Source: Dyadobacter linearis (GTDB taxonomy: Bacteria > Bacteroidota > Bacteroidia > Cytophagales > Spirosomataceae). Taken from it: 64,000 nucleotides of DNA. Where the stretch lies: the NCBI RefSeq assembly GCF_907165045.1, contig NZ_CAJRAU010000003.1, positions 682,001 to 746,000 of the forward strand, written 5' to 3'. The notes below the pieces were generated by a model. The model searched no databases. It was not told the DNA's origin and worked only from the letters and a program-made list of their open reading frames with translations. Both the position numbers and the translations under genes were made by a program. Of this stretch, positions 17,091 through 27,000 are shown piece by piece (the stretch's first letter is position 1; every line of letters starts with the position of its first letter).

Positions 17091-20000
17091 ATGAAACACC
17101 CTATCCTTCTCATTCCATTCTTGTTGTTTTGCCTTCAATTCGCTTCTGCTCAAAATAGCAAACAAAGAGACATAGAAGCATTTATTAGTCAGACAGGCGC
17201 CATTGCGACAACAGACAAAGCCACCAACTCCCTCAACTATCTAAGGTTTCCAATTGGAAAGGCGCTGAATCTCGAAGGCGCTACGCCTGAACAAAAGGCT
17301 TTGTTTTTCCTTACGAAGTATTCGACTTTATTTGAGATAAACCCTGTTGAGGGTTCCTATAAGGTCAAAGAGTCTAAAAGAGATAATTATGGACTCGACC
17401 ATGTTGTATTGCAGCAATTCCATGACCGGGTACCCGTTTATGATGGTGTTTTGAAATTCCATTTTGATAAAAATGGCGATTTAACGTCCCTGAATGGCAA
17501 TTTCATCATTGCTGACAGATTAGATGTAACCCCATCCATATCAGCGGAGGAAGCCAGGCAGACTGCTGTCAAGCTGGTCACCGGACAGAAAATGGGCAAG
17601 TTTACTGCACCGTTGAAGATTAATAAAACTACACTATTTGTATTTCAGAAAGGTTTAGCGCAAGGTTATAAGGGGCCTCTAAGTCTGGTTTATGAAGTTG
17701 AAGTGCGTAATGATGCGGATGTGAGAGAATTTCTTTTCATAGATGCGCACACAAAGAAATTGGTTGAGCAGTTCACTGGAATGCACAGCATTGACAGGAA
17801 GCTTTATGAAATCTCTGTTTCGGATCCTAATTTGAAATGGAAAGAAACAGATGGAATTGGTGGCGCGAAATACAATGCATTGGATCAATGGCAAAAATCA
17901 GAGATTGATGTGGCAGGGCACATTTATAATTTGATGAAGAATTCGTTTGGCTATAATTCTTACAACGGCGCCGGTGCATCGATGGTCACTGTTCACAACA
18001 ATCCGACTATTAATTGTCCAAATGCTAATTGGAATGGTGTAACGGCTAATTTCTGCACAGATGTTGCTGCTGACGATGTGGTAGCTCATGAATGGGCACA
18101 TGCTTATACAGAGTATACGAGCGGACTGATATATGCCTGGCAAGCAGGAGCCATTAATGAAGCGTATTCAGACATCTGGGGAGAAACAGTTGATCAACTG
18201 AATACCTACTTTGATAACGCCGAAAGTAATTTGCTGCGGAACGCTTGTGCAAGCTCACAAAAATGGCAAATTGGTGAGCAGGCTAATGCATTTGGTGGAG
18301 TAATACGAGATATGTGGGATCCTACTTGTAGTGGTGATCCTGGTAAAGTTTCGGATTCTCAATTTTGGTGTAGTGATGAGGATGCAGGCGGAGTACATGT
18401 CAATTCCGGAATATTGAATCACGCTTACGCATTATTGGTTGATGGGGGTGTTTACAATGGACAGATTATTCAGGGTCTTGGCTTGACCAAAGCAGCTCAT
18501 ATTTTCTGGCATGCCCAGGAAAGCTACCTGATTGCGACAACAAATTTTGCAGCGCAGGCAGATATCTTAGAAGCCTCTGCAACTGAACTGATCGATATTG
18601 ATCTACCTAAACTTTCAACAGAGCTTGCTAGCGGTGGTCTTTCAGGTATCAAAATTACTGCAACAGATCTAGTGGAATTGTCTAATGTAATTGCTGCCGT
18701 GGAAATGCGAGCTCAAAATGGATGCGGCTTCGAAACATTATTTAAACAAGTGGACGAGCTTTGCAGCGGTGCCCTACCTGAAAATGCCTTCTTCTACGAA
18801 GGATTTGAAAATGGGATCGGGGCATGGACACTCAGCACTGCCAGTGCATATGGAGGTTGGACCTCAAATCTTTGGAAGATAACAAATACCCCCCCCGACG
18901 GGAAAAATGGTAAAGTTATTTTTTTGAGGAATATTAACAGTAATTGCAAGAATAATTTCCAAAGAGGGGCAACCAGAATTACTAGTCCCGAGATCGATAT
19001 CCCGGCAGAAGCTGTTGGTCCATTTCTACTTGCATTTGATCACTACGTATCCCTCGAGCCGGGTTGGGACGGAGGAATTGTTAGTTACAAAATTGGCGCA
19101 GGGGCATGGCAAACTATCCCAAAGTCGGCGTTCATTGATAACGGATACAATATGTCGCTGTGGATTACAGGACAGGAAGTATTTTCTTATGGGAACGAGG
19201 GGTCTGTAACCTCAGATTGGGGCCAAAGCAGGATCAATCTGAGTACTCTTGGACTAACTGCCGGCCAATCCATTCAACTTCAATGGGAGGTACATACTGA
19301 CGGGTGCGATGGCTGGGATGGATGGTTTGTCGACGATATTCGCGTTTATTCCTGTACAATTCCATCTGTTCAATTTGCAGAAACCAGCTCATACGTCAAT
19401 GAAGGAGAAGCCAATATTTCTAACTCCGAACTTAATACGTGTTTACCTTTCTTTGAAAAGGCAATTACTGTCAGAGTCAACAAAGCCCCCTCACAGCCCG
19501 TAACCGTAACATTTAATGCCCCGAGTGGAACCGCAATTAAAGGGGTCACAGCAGATTACAGTGTCACACCCGATTCGTTCGTATTACAGGCCGGCGAATT
19601 ATCAAAAGATGTCCTTGTGAGAATTTATAATGACGCTTATGTTGAGGGAAATGAATCAATCATTCTAAGTTATACCATATCTAGTCCAGAAGGCGGCAAT
19701 GCTATACCGGAAAGCTTTAACCAACAGCATATCTTGACAATTGCAGATGATGATATAGTACCAGGAACTATACAAAGCATCATAATTTCCGAAAATTTTG
19801 ATAGTCATTTGCTTCCCGCCGGATGGAAGGCTTCGGGATGTTGTAATGGATACCCGGAAATATGGGGTATAGTTGACTGGGGGCCTCAGTATTCAATATA
19901 TCCTGCTGGCCCTCCGATGCTTGCTGTGTCTAGTACGGACTGGAATATCGTTACGGATCGGAATGTAGAAACGGCTGCCTTCAACTCAATTGAAATGACA

Positions 20001-21296
20001 TCGATAACTCTTTCTTTTTCGCAATACCTGGAAATCTCTCCCAACGACTTTCTTGAACAGGCACTTGTAGAGGTTTGGGACGGAGCATCCTGGCATAATC
20101 TTCTCACACAAGACCAAGCTTCCGGAACATTAGGATATTGGAAATTGCCATCCAACATCAATATATCTATTCCAATCGCATATGCTAATCCCGCAATGAA
20201 AATACGATTTAGATATATTGCCAACTTCGACTACTGGTGGATGATCGACAATGTTCAAGTAACGGCGACTTATAAACCAGGCATCCAAAGCTCAGTATCT
20301 ACAATCCCCGACTCCCAATACCTCGGCCCAAACTCAACCATCTACTTTCGCGACCCGCAATCCGGCGACGTTATAGCCAAAGTCAAAAACCTCACCACCC
20401 ACGATTACGGCTGTACTTCGGTAGAAGTCGATCGGGCGGGAGTAGACAAAACAGCCTGGGTTGGCGGGTACAATATAACCAACAAGACTTTCAAAGTCAC
20501 CCCGACCAACAATGATCCGAGCGGAAATTATGAGATTACCCTCTACTACAAAGCCTCGGAATTGGTCACTTTCAATGGCAATAAAATAAAGTCGATGGGC
20601 AAGAGCGAAGGCAGCGTAGCAGAGGCAACTTTGACGAACAGTACCTCCGCGGCTGTAAGCCTAACTATGATAAACTCCGACTTTGCGTACACAGCAAGTT
20701 TTAAAGGCGGTTTTAGTGGATTTGGCCTTACGGACGCCCCCGCAGGTGGAGCTTTGCCGGTAACTTTATCAAAATTCGAGGGAAATAATACTGATGAGGG
20801 GAATGTTCTTTTTTGGGAAACATCCTCAGAAGTTAATAATGATTACTTTATAATTGAACGATCAACTGACGGGAAGGGATTTAATGAAATATCAAAGGTG
20901 GAAGGTATTGGAAGTTCAAGAATTACAAATAAATATTCCTTCACAGATCGCAGCTTTACAAAGGAACTGAATTATTATCGATTGAAGCAGGTAGACAAGG
21001 ATAATACATTTGCTTACAGCCGAATAATTGCGATTAAGTCCTCTGAAATAAACGGCGTCAAATTCTTTCCAAATCCCGTACAGACAACTTTATCTCTCGA
21101 AATCCCTGAAGATACCGAAGTATGTCACTTGACCGTGGTGAATTCAGCTGGCCAAATTGTCATAGACGATAAAGAAGTTAAATCACAGAACGGAAAAATA
21201 ATTGCGAATGTGTCAAACTTGCCGACAGGGATCTATCAAGTTATAGTTTTAACCCAAGCGTGCAAATACAGTTTATCTATAATTAAAGCTCCATAA
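17091..21296 (+). CDS. Secreted M4-family metallopeptidase with T9SS sorting domain
   Basis: A 1401-residue exported protease. The signal peptide is followed by an FTP/PepSY-type propeptide (to about 225) and a thermolysin-like catalytic domain. The zinc motif HEWAH is at 333-337, with the third ligand Glu357 in INEAYSDIWGE. The catalytic His is probably in GGVHVNSGILNHAYALL. Then come a jelly-roll domain of the cleaved-adhesin/MAM type (about 570-760), a Calx-beta-like domain (about 765-890), a second jelly roll (about 900-1065), and a C-terminal type A T9SS sorting domain (VKFFPNPVQTTLSLEI to the end). It should digest extracellular protein. The gene is alone, with a bidirectional terminator after it. 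Confidence 0.95.
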   Translation: MKHPILLIPFLLFCLQFASAQNSKQRDIEAFISQTGAIATTDKATNSLNYLRFPIGKALNLEGATPEQKALFFLTKYSTLFEINPVEGSYKVKESKRDNYGLDHVVLQQFHDRVPVYDGVLKFHFDKNGDLTSLNGNFIIADRLDVTPSISAEEARQTAVKLVTGQKMGKFTAPLKINKTTLFVFQKGLAQGYKGPLSLVYEVEVRNDADVREFLFIDAHTKKLVEQFTGMHSIDRKLYEISVSDPNLKWKETDGIGGAKYNALDQWQKSEIDVAGHIYNLMKNSFGYNSYNGAGASMVTVHNNPTINCPNANWNGVTANFCTDVAADDVVAHEWAHAYTEYTSGLIYAWQAGAINEAYSDIWGETVDQLNTYFDNAESNLLRNACASSQKWQIGEQANAFGGVIRDMWDPTCSGDPGKVSDSQFWCSDEDAGGVHVNSGILNHAYALLVDGGVYNGQIIQGLGLTKAAHIFWHAQESYLIATTNFAAQADILEASATELIDIDLPKLSTELASGGLSGIKITATDLVELSNVIAAVEMRAQNGCGFETLFKQVDELCSGALPENAFFYEGFENGIGAWTLSTASAYGGWTSNLWKITNTPPDGKNGKVIFLRNINSNCKNNFQRGATRITSPEIDIPAEAVGPFLLAFDHYVSLEPGWDGGIVSYKIGAGAWQTIPKSAFIDNGYNMSLWITGQEVFSYGNEGSVTSDWGQSRINLSTLGLTAGQSIQLQWEVHTDGCDGWDGWFVDDIRVYSCTIPSVQFAETSSYVNEGEANISNSELNTCLPFFEKAITVRVNKAPSQPVTVTFNAPSGTAIKGVTADYSVTPDSFVLQAGELSKDVLVRIYNDAYVEGNESIILSYTISSPEGGNAIPESFNQQHILTIADDDIVPGTIQSIIISENFDSHLLPAGWKASGCCNGYPEIWGIVDWGPQYSIYPAGPPMLAVSSTDWNIVTDRNVETAAFNSIEMTSITLSFSQYLEISPNDFLEQALVEVWDGASWHNLLTQDQASGTLGYWKLPSNINISIPIAYANPAMKIRFRYIANFDYWWMIDNVQVTATYKPGIQSSVSTIPDSQYLGPNSTIYFRDPQSGDVIAKVKNLTTHDYGCTSVEVDRAGVDKTAWVGGYNITNKTFKVTPTNNDPSGNYEITLYYKASELVTFNGNKIKSMGKSEGSVAEATLTNSTSAAVSLTMINSDFAYTASFKGGFSGFGLTDAPAGGALPVTLSKFEGNNTDEGNVLFWETSSEVNNDYFIIERSTDGKGFNEISKVEGIGSSRITNKYSFTDRSFTKELNYYRLKQVDKDNTFAYSRIIAIKSSEINGVKFFPNPVQTTLSLEIPEDTEVCHLTVVNSAGQIVIDDKEVKSQNGKIIANVSNLPTGIYQVIVLTQACKYSLSIIKAP

Positions 21297-21346
21297 CATC
21301 TTTGAGCTCTGTTTCCCGTATTTTTTTATCAAACCATATGTGTATT

Positions 21347-21390
21347 AAAACAGCAGCGGCCAGGAAAACTCCCGGCCGCTGTTGCCTTTT
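21347..21390. terminator. Bidirectional terminator between convergent genes
   Basis: AACAGCAGCGGCC (21349-21361) pairs with GGCCGCTGTTG (21374-21384) around AGGAAAACTCCC, with A-rich sequence before it and TTTT after, so it can serve both the M4 peptidase gene and the opposing SHOCT gene. Confidence 0.75.
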
Positions 21391-21404
21391 GAACAAGAAA
21401 ACTC

Positions 21405-22217
21405 TTACAGCCGCGCCAGCAACTCCTGCTTCTTCGCCTTAAATTCCTCTTCCGTGATCTGCCCTCTTTCAAACAATACGTTGATCCTTTCGATCGTGGC
21501 AATGATAATATCTTGCGGGCTGGCTGCCGATTGGTCCGATCGTAAATCGGCCGTGGACGTAACGTCGTAAGCGATTTCCGGCGTTGGTTGCGAAGGTTTA
21601 TCCTGCAATGAACTGCCAGGTGAGGATTCGTCCCCGCGATCTGAAATGACAGGCAAGCTGGACAAGTCGACGGGACCGTCCTGGCTTGTGAATCTGTGCG
21701 AGTTGCCCGGACCCTGTTGCTGGGATACGCCCGTGATCAGATGATGCTTGGTATCGTAAATCGTCCTTTTGCCATTCTCGTCGATCACCAGTCTGTGTAC
21801 CGGCGAAAAATAGGCGTACCGGAAGTTGTTTTGCGAGCCGCTTGAAGTTGGGTTCCCAAAAACCGACGGCCAGGTATTACTTCCCTGCGATTGGTAACCG
21901 TCGCGCTGCCCATGCGATCCGTTGGACAGATCAGCTGATTCTTCGAACAAAACCTTGGAAGTGACCAGATTAGAAACCTCGTTGCAGACCTTGTCGACAG
22001 TAGTGCGCAGCGAAGTGTTGAACATATCCCCTACCATCGTCATGCCGCCGCGCATCCATTGTCCCTGTCCGCCGAGCTCGGCAATATCGAATTGCGCCAT
22101 TGCCCCGCCGCCATTGATAACTGCTTTCAGCAGGCTTTCCACAGACTCCGTTCTTAAATTATATTTTTCAGCAATTTCTGAAATGTGTTGCTGTCCTTCT
22201 TTGGTTAACGCTTTCAT
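21405..22217 (-). CDS. SHOCT-domain protein of unknown function
   Basis: A 270-residue soluble protein. The last 35 residues (IERINVLFERGQITEEEFKAKKQELLARL) form a SHOCT domain, a short helical oligomerisation module. The N-terminus is helical (LTKEGQQHISEIAEKYNLRTESVESLLKAVINGGG), followed by a Gly/Met-rich stretch (GGQGQWMRGGMTMVG) and a long Ser/Gln-rich low-complexity linker from about 95 to 230. There is no signal peptide. The gene follows the M48 peptidase gene by 51 bp on the same strand, so it may be a partner or adaptor. The exact role cannot be stated. Confidence 0.75.
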   Translation of the reverse strand: MKALTKEGQQHISEIAEKYNLRTESVESLLKAVINGGGAMAQFDIAELGGQGQWMRGGMTMVGDMFNTSLRTTVDKVCNEVSNLVTSKVLFEESADLSNGSHGQRDGYQSQGSNTWPSVFGNPTSSGSQNNFRYAYFSPVHRLVIDENGKRTIYDTKHHLITGVSQQQGPGNSHRFTSQDGPVDLSSLPVISDRGDESSPGSSLQDKPSQPTPEIAYDVTSTADLRSDQSAASPQDIIIATIERINVLFERGQITEEEFKAKKQELLARL

Positions 22218-22268
22218 AGTTAGTCATTTCTTTTATCGATAACCACAAAAACAGTGCCATTGAGCGGT

Positions 22269-23348
22269 TTATTTGGTGGCTTTCAGTTCTATCCAGCGAT
22301 TTTGCAGTTCCGACTGGTCGCGAATATCGGTTTGCTCCCGCGCCAGTGCCATTGCATTTCGCATCCGCTCGTCGGTGAGCGGGTGTGTGCTGAGCAAGCG
22401 GTTGGTTTCTTCCTGCCCGCCGGTTTGCAGCACCTTAAACAGATCGACCAATCCTTTCATACCAATACCCTGTGCCTTGAAAATTTTACCGGCATTCATA
22501 TCAGCTTCGGTTTCCAATGCGCGGGAGTAAGTAAGGTTAAGCAGCATATTCGAATTTTCGGCTACCATCGCAACGATCGCCGAAACGTCGCTGAATAGTA
22601 GCGATATGAACAAATAGCCACCCATACTGCGAAATATGCTTTTCAGCGAATGCTGATAGTGGACGTGAGAAACTTCGTGAGCGAGCAGTGCAGCCAGTTC
22701 CTCTTTTGTTTTCATCTTTTTAATAATCTCATCAAAAACAACAATATGCCCTCCCGGAAGCGCAAATGCATTTATTTCTTTCTTGTTAACTACCGAGATC
22801 CGGATCGGGTAAGTAGTTTGAAAATCTATCGCTTTGGCAAAATGATTTACCTTTTGGGAAAGCAGCTCATTCTTTTTATACCCTGAAATGACATTTTGAT
22901 ATAACGTTTCACCCAGCTTGATTTCCATCGACCGAGGAATACGTGCAGCAATTTTCTCCGCTGCAAAAGGCAGGATGATGAAGTATATTCCGACCAGTAA
23001 TCCGATTAGCAGAACAAAAAATCCGACAAGTGTCAGCGGACTTTTCAAGATCGTATTGGAGACCTTTTTCTTGAAAAAGGTGGTTCCCGGATATTTCTCC
23101 CTGAGAATCTGAGGAAGCTTTTCCTCCTTGCATTCAACCGTTTGTTCGGAAAAATCGTGGTACCTGAAAATACACAGATTGGTAAAACCCTGCTCAGTAA
23201 CAATGCGATTTATCTCCCATCGAACTGTCCGCGACTCTCCGTTCGGCCCGGTAAACCGGATCAGCCAGTGGTCGGGCATCAATGTGAGTGTTGCATCGTT
23301 TACAATCGCACTTTTTCCATCGTGGTACCGGACATTGAAATTTTGCAT
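22269..23348 (-). CDS. M48-family membrane metallopeptidase
   Basis: A 359-residue peptidase. Residues 1-95 form a soluble N-terminal domain (RYHDGKSAIVNDATLTL, then WLIRFTGPNGESRTVRWEI). A membrane helix follows at about 105-130. The M48 catalytic domain carries HEVSH at 224-228 and a downstream EADMNAGKIF with the third zinc ligand. The typical ending LLSTHPLTDERMRNAMAL is present. Relatives (HtpX, BepA, Oma1) act in membrane or outer-membrane protein quality control. Because the catalytic domain follows a single helix, it probably faces the periplasm. It is cotranscribed with the SHOCT gene. Confidence 0.9.
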   Translation of the reverse strand: MQNFNVRYHDGKSAIVNDATLTLMPDHWLIRFTGPNGESRTVRWEINRIVTEQGFTNLCIFRYHDFSEQTVECKEEKLPQILREKYPGTTFFKKKVSNTILKSPLTLVGFFVLLIGLLVGIYFIILPFAAEKIAARIPRSMEIKLGETLYQNVISGYKKNELLSQKVNHFAKAIDFQTTYPIRISVVNKKEINAFALPGGHIVVFDEIIKKMKTKEELAALLAHEVSHVHYQHSLKSIFRSMGGYLFISLLFSDVSAIVAMVAENSNMLLNLTYSRALETEADMNAGKIFKAQGIGMKGLVDLFKVLQTGGQEETNRLLSTHPLTDERMRNAMALAREQTDIRDQSELQNRWIELKATK

Positions 23349-23497
23349 AGTTGTGTCGATTCGTCGCTGTGCCAGTCTAATATCGAGTATATCGGCAAAA
23401 AACCCAGAATTAAGTCCGCTTAATTTTCCCGGTTCAACAAATCAGGCACAATTGTTTTAAAAACCTCTTCGTCAAGTTACACTTCAACAACAAGATC

Positions 23498-23767
23498 ATG
23501 GATATTTATCAAATGGCAGCTAACTATTGGGACGCTCCGAACAACGGGGGCGGTGACCCTGCGGGCCTGCCAGAGACCCCGCCTTTTGACCCGAGGCCCG
23601 AGGTACCATCTCCCGACGTTCCGGAAGAAACCCCGCCTTTCGAGAGAGAGCCAGAAACGCCGCCTATCGAACCAAATCCTGGAATTCCGCCGGTCGAGCC
23701 GGGGATACCAGAAGTGGAGCCAATCAGAGAGCCAGGCGGCGAACCAGATATTCCAGCATTCAACTGA
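23498..23767 (+). CDS. Small proline- and glutamate-rich protein
   Basis: An 89-residue acidic protein. After a short start (MDIYQMAANYWDAPNNGGG) nearly all of it is Pro/Glu-rich with recurring PETPPF, EETPPFE and EPETPPIEP motifs, so it should be extended (polyproline-like) and disordered. There is no signal peptide or membrane segment. It has its own perfect terminator directly after the stop, which supports its being expressed. Overlapping frames on both strands encode similar low-complexity peptides because the DNA itself is repetitive; this frame is preferred for its ATG start and terminator. Confidence 0.55.
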   Translation: MDIYQMAANYWDAPNNGGGDPAGLPETPPFDPRPEVPSPDVPEETPPFEREPETPPIEPNPGIPPVEPGIPEVEPIREPGGEPDIPAFN

Positions 23768-23791
23768 CCTTCCAACGAAGGTCATTTTTTT
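23765..23791 (+). terminator. Rho-independent terminator of the proline-rich gene
   Basis: TGACCTTC (23765-23772), loop CAAC and GAAGGTCA (23777-23784) form a perfect 8-bp stem followed by seven T. The stop codon TGA is the first three bases of the stem. Confidence 0.85.
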
Positions 23792-24018
23792 GGCCATATC
23801 TCTCACGGAACTCCCGAACCTTCATTTACCGTTCCCTAAAAACCTTCTACATAAGAGAGAAGCGCCGCCACACCCAAAAATGGGTATTATTATTTACAAT
23901 AATAGCAAAGTTCTATTTTTCGATACTATTCACACTAACTTTTGATTTTTTTACAAAACCCACCTAGCTATCATTACGAACAAATACTATATTCACAGTA
24001 AGTTTTACCTCTCCTCGC

Positions 24019-27000
24019 ATGAAACATCTTTTACTTATCATCGTCATGTTCGTGACGGGCGTCAATGGCTTCTCGCAAACTTACCGCGCCCTCTCGGGAA
24101 AAATCGAAGCTGAAAATTACGACGCTATTTCCGGTGTAGGAACAGAAGCCACAGAAGACGCTGGCGGCGGACTGGATGTTGGCTGGATGAACGACAGCAG
24201 CTACGTAGATTACCACGTAAATACTTCTTCCGCAGGATTTTATACTTTCAAAGTTCGTATTGCCAATGGTTTTAGTGACAATGCGTCTTTGCAGATCAAA
24301 GGGGCAAACGGTACTGTTTTAGGCCAGAGAACACTCCCACGTACCGGTGGTATGCAAGGCTGGACAACTGTGAATATGTTCGCACTACTGCCCCACGGAG
24401 ATCAGACCATTCGTTTTTATGCAGAGCGCGGCGTTTTTGCACTCAACTGGTTCGAGGCAGCTCCGTCTGCAATATCCCTGCCCGGTAAAGTGGAAAGTGA
24501 GAATTTCGAGCTGGCAAGTAATGTGAGAAATGAGTCTGCGCAGGGTGCCAGTGGTGGAGCGAATGTTACTGATATTGACGACAATGACTGGCTGGATTAC
24601 AATGTAAATGTGTCCGCTGCGGGTACGTACTCGTTTTTCTTTCGGGTAGCCAATGCGTGGGGCGACGGGTTAATTGAGATCAAAGATGGCAGCGGGCCTT
24701 CGCTCGGACAGGTGAGCATTCCGAGAACAGGCGGCTGGCAAAACTATATTACGGTAAGCACAACCGCGACGCTCACAGCCGGAAGCCACATTATCAGACT
24801 GCAAGCCACAAGAGGCGCATTTAATTTTGACTGGTTTGAAGTAGCAGGTACTGTGCCCCTTTTGACCCACAATATCCCGGGAAAAATACAGGCCGAAGAG
24901 TTTCACAACATTTATAGTGTACAGACCGAAAATTCGAATGATTCGGATGGGACGATGAATGTGAGTGGTATTGATAATGGCGACTGGATGGATTATCATG
25001 TCAATGTTCCCGCCGCCGGACCGTATGCATTCAATCTTCGTGTGGCAAGCGCACAGGGGAATGGATTATTTGAAATTAAAAACGAAGCTGGAAACGTATT
25101 GGGCGCGGTGAATATCCCCTGGACCGGTGGCTGGCAAAGTTATGCAACGTTCGGCGACACATTGAACCTGCCGGCGGGACATCAGGTACTGCGTTTATAT
25201 GCAAACAGGGGCGGTTTTAATTTTAACTGGTTTGAGGTACAAACTGTAAATGTGCAGAAACCAGCCGGCGTGATTTCGTTTGACGCGCTGCCCGCCAAAA
25301 GCGTTACAAGCGGGCCATTTACATTAACAGCCACAAGTACCAATACCGAGGTTCCGATCACGTTTTCTTCTTCCAATACAGCTGTGATCACCGTTTCCAA
25401 TGCGGGATCGAACTGGCAGGCCAGCGTCGTCGGCGAGGGCAGCGCGGTTATTACTGCTTCACAAACTGAGAGTACTTCCTTTTCCGCAGCCTCTCCCGTT
25501 TCACGTACGCAAGAGGTTCATCCCAATTCTCCCTCTACTCCTTCCAACAAGATCACGATCGACGGCAAGCGGTGGTACCAACTTACAAATGCGTCCAGTT
25601 CACTGGAACCGCTCTTCGACGGTAACACACAAGTAAGTGTGAATACCGGCTGGGGGAAAGTTGTGAATGATTATGAAGCCTATTATCCGTTGCTGGAAGG
25701 TGAGCAAATGAGTTTGCAAAGCATTAAATTCTTCGATCACGAAGGCTCGGCGGCACAGGCTCCGATGACTTTATCCGTGATCACAAGCAATTGGGAACGC
25801 ATTGAAATCGCTTCTTTTAAAGGATATGAATACAATAGCTGGGTTGGGCCTTACCCGGATGCGCAGCTTTCGGAGGAAGAAAAGTTTAAGCTCAATTCAG
25901 TTGTCGGCAATATTAAATACCTGGTACTGAGGATACAAGGTGTAATGCCTACGGAAATAGAATTTTACGGCACTTACACGCCACCTACACAAGGCGCTTC
26001 GCCGGTCCCTCACAAATCGGTTCGATTGGGTGATACTTTTGGTGTAAATGGTTATGAGTGGAATTTTGAGGTAGGTAACAATCCTCAGGTGATCAACGAG
26101 CCGCTGATGAATGCGGCTAAAAGCTTTTCCGGCTTCCGTCACTATATGGACTGGGAAAAACTGGAATCGCAGGAGGGTGTCTATTCCTACAACCCAACTA
26201 TGTCCGGCGGCTGGAATTACGATGCGATCTACGAGCGCTGCAAAGCTGAGAATATTGAAGTATTGGCTTGTCTGAAAACGCTTCCCGGCTGGATGCTGGA
26301 CAGCTACCCTGCGGGCGAGCGCGACAATGAAAATACGCCTGTACGTTTTGGAATGGACTTTGCTGCGCCTGCATCTTATATTGAACAGGCAAAAATGGGC
26401 TTTCAATATGCGGCCAGATATGGCAGTAACACAGCCGTGGATCCTGCATTGCTGAGCACGCACAGCACGCCGAGGTGGTATAATGACGTTCCAAATTCGG
26501 TTAAGATCGGTTTGAATCTTGTCAAATACATTGAGTGTGATAACGAGCGTGACAAATGGTGGAAAGGCCGCAAAGCGTACCAGACTGCGCGGGAATATGC
26601 TGCTAATTTATCTGCATTTTATGATGGTCATAAAAACACATTGGGAGCTGGTGTTGGTGTAAAAAATGCTGATCCGAATATGAAAGTCGTGATCGCGGGA
26701 TTGGTAACCGGGTCGGATTATATCAAAGGAATGGTGGATTGGTGCAGGGAATTCCGTGGTTATAAGTCTGACGGAAGCGTGAATCTGTGCTGGGATATTG
26801 TCAATTTCCATTTGTATATCGACAATTCGACTATGACCCAGAGCGGCACTTCCACGCGTGGTAGCGCGCCAGAGAATGTCAATGCAAAGAGAATTATTGA
26901 TGATTATGTAAAAACATCTCACGAAGTTTCTCAGGATATGCCGGTTTGGATCACCGAAACGGGTTATGATATCAATCAGGGAAGTCCTTTGAAAGCGATC

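Noticed and set aside
24621-24632. GGGTACGTACTC, a near match to the LacI operator
   Set aside because: It lies inside the glycoside-hydrolase-like coding region and breaks the palindrome, so it is probably chance.
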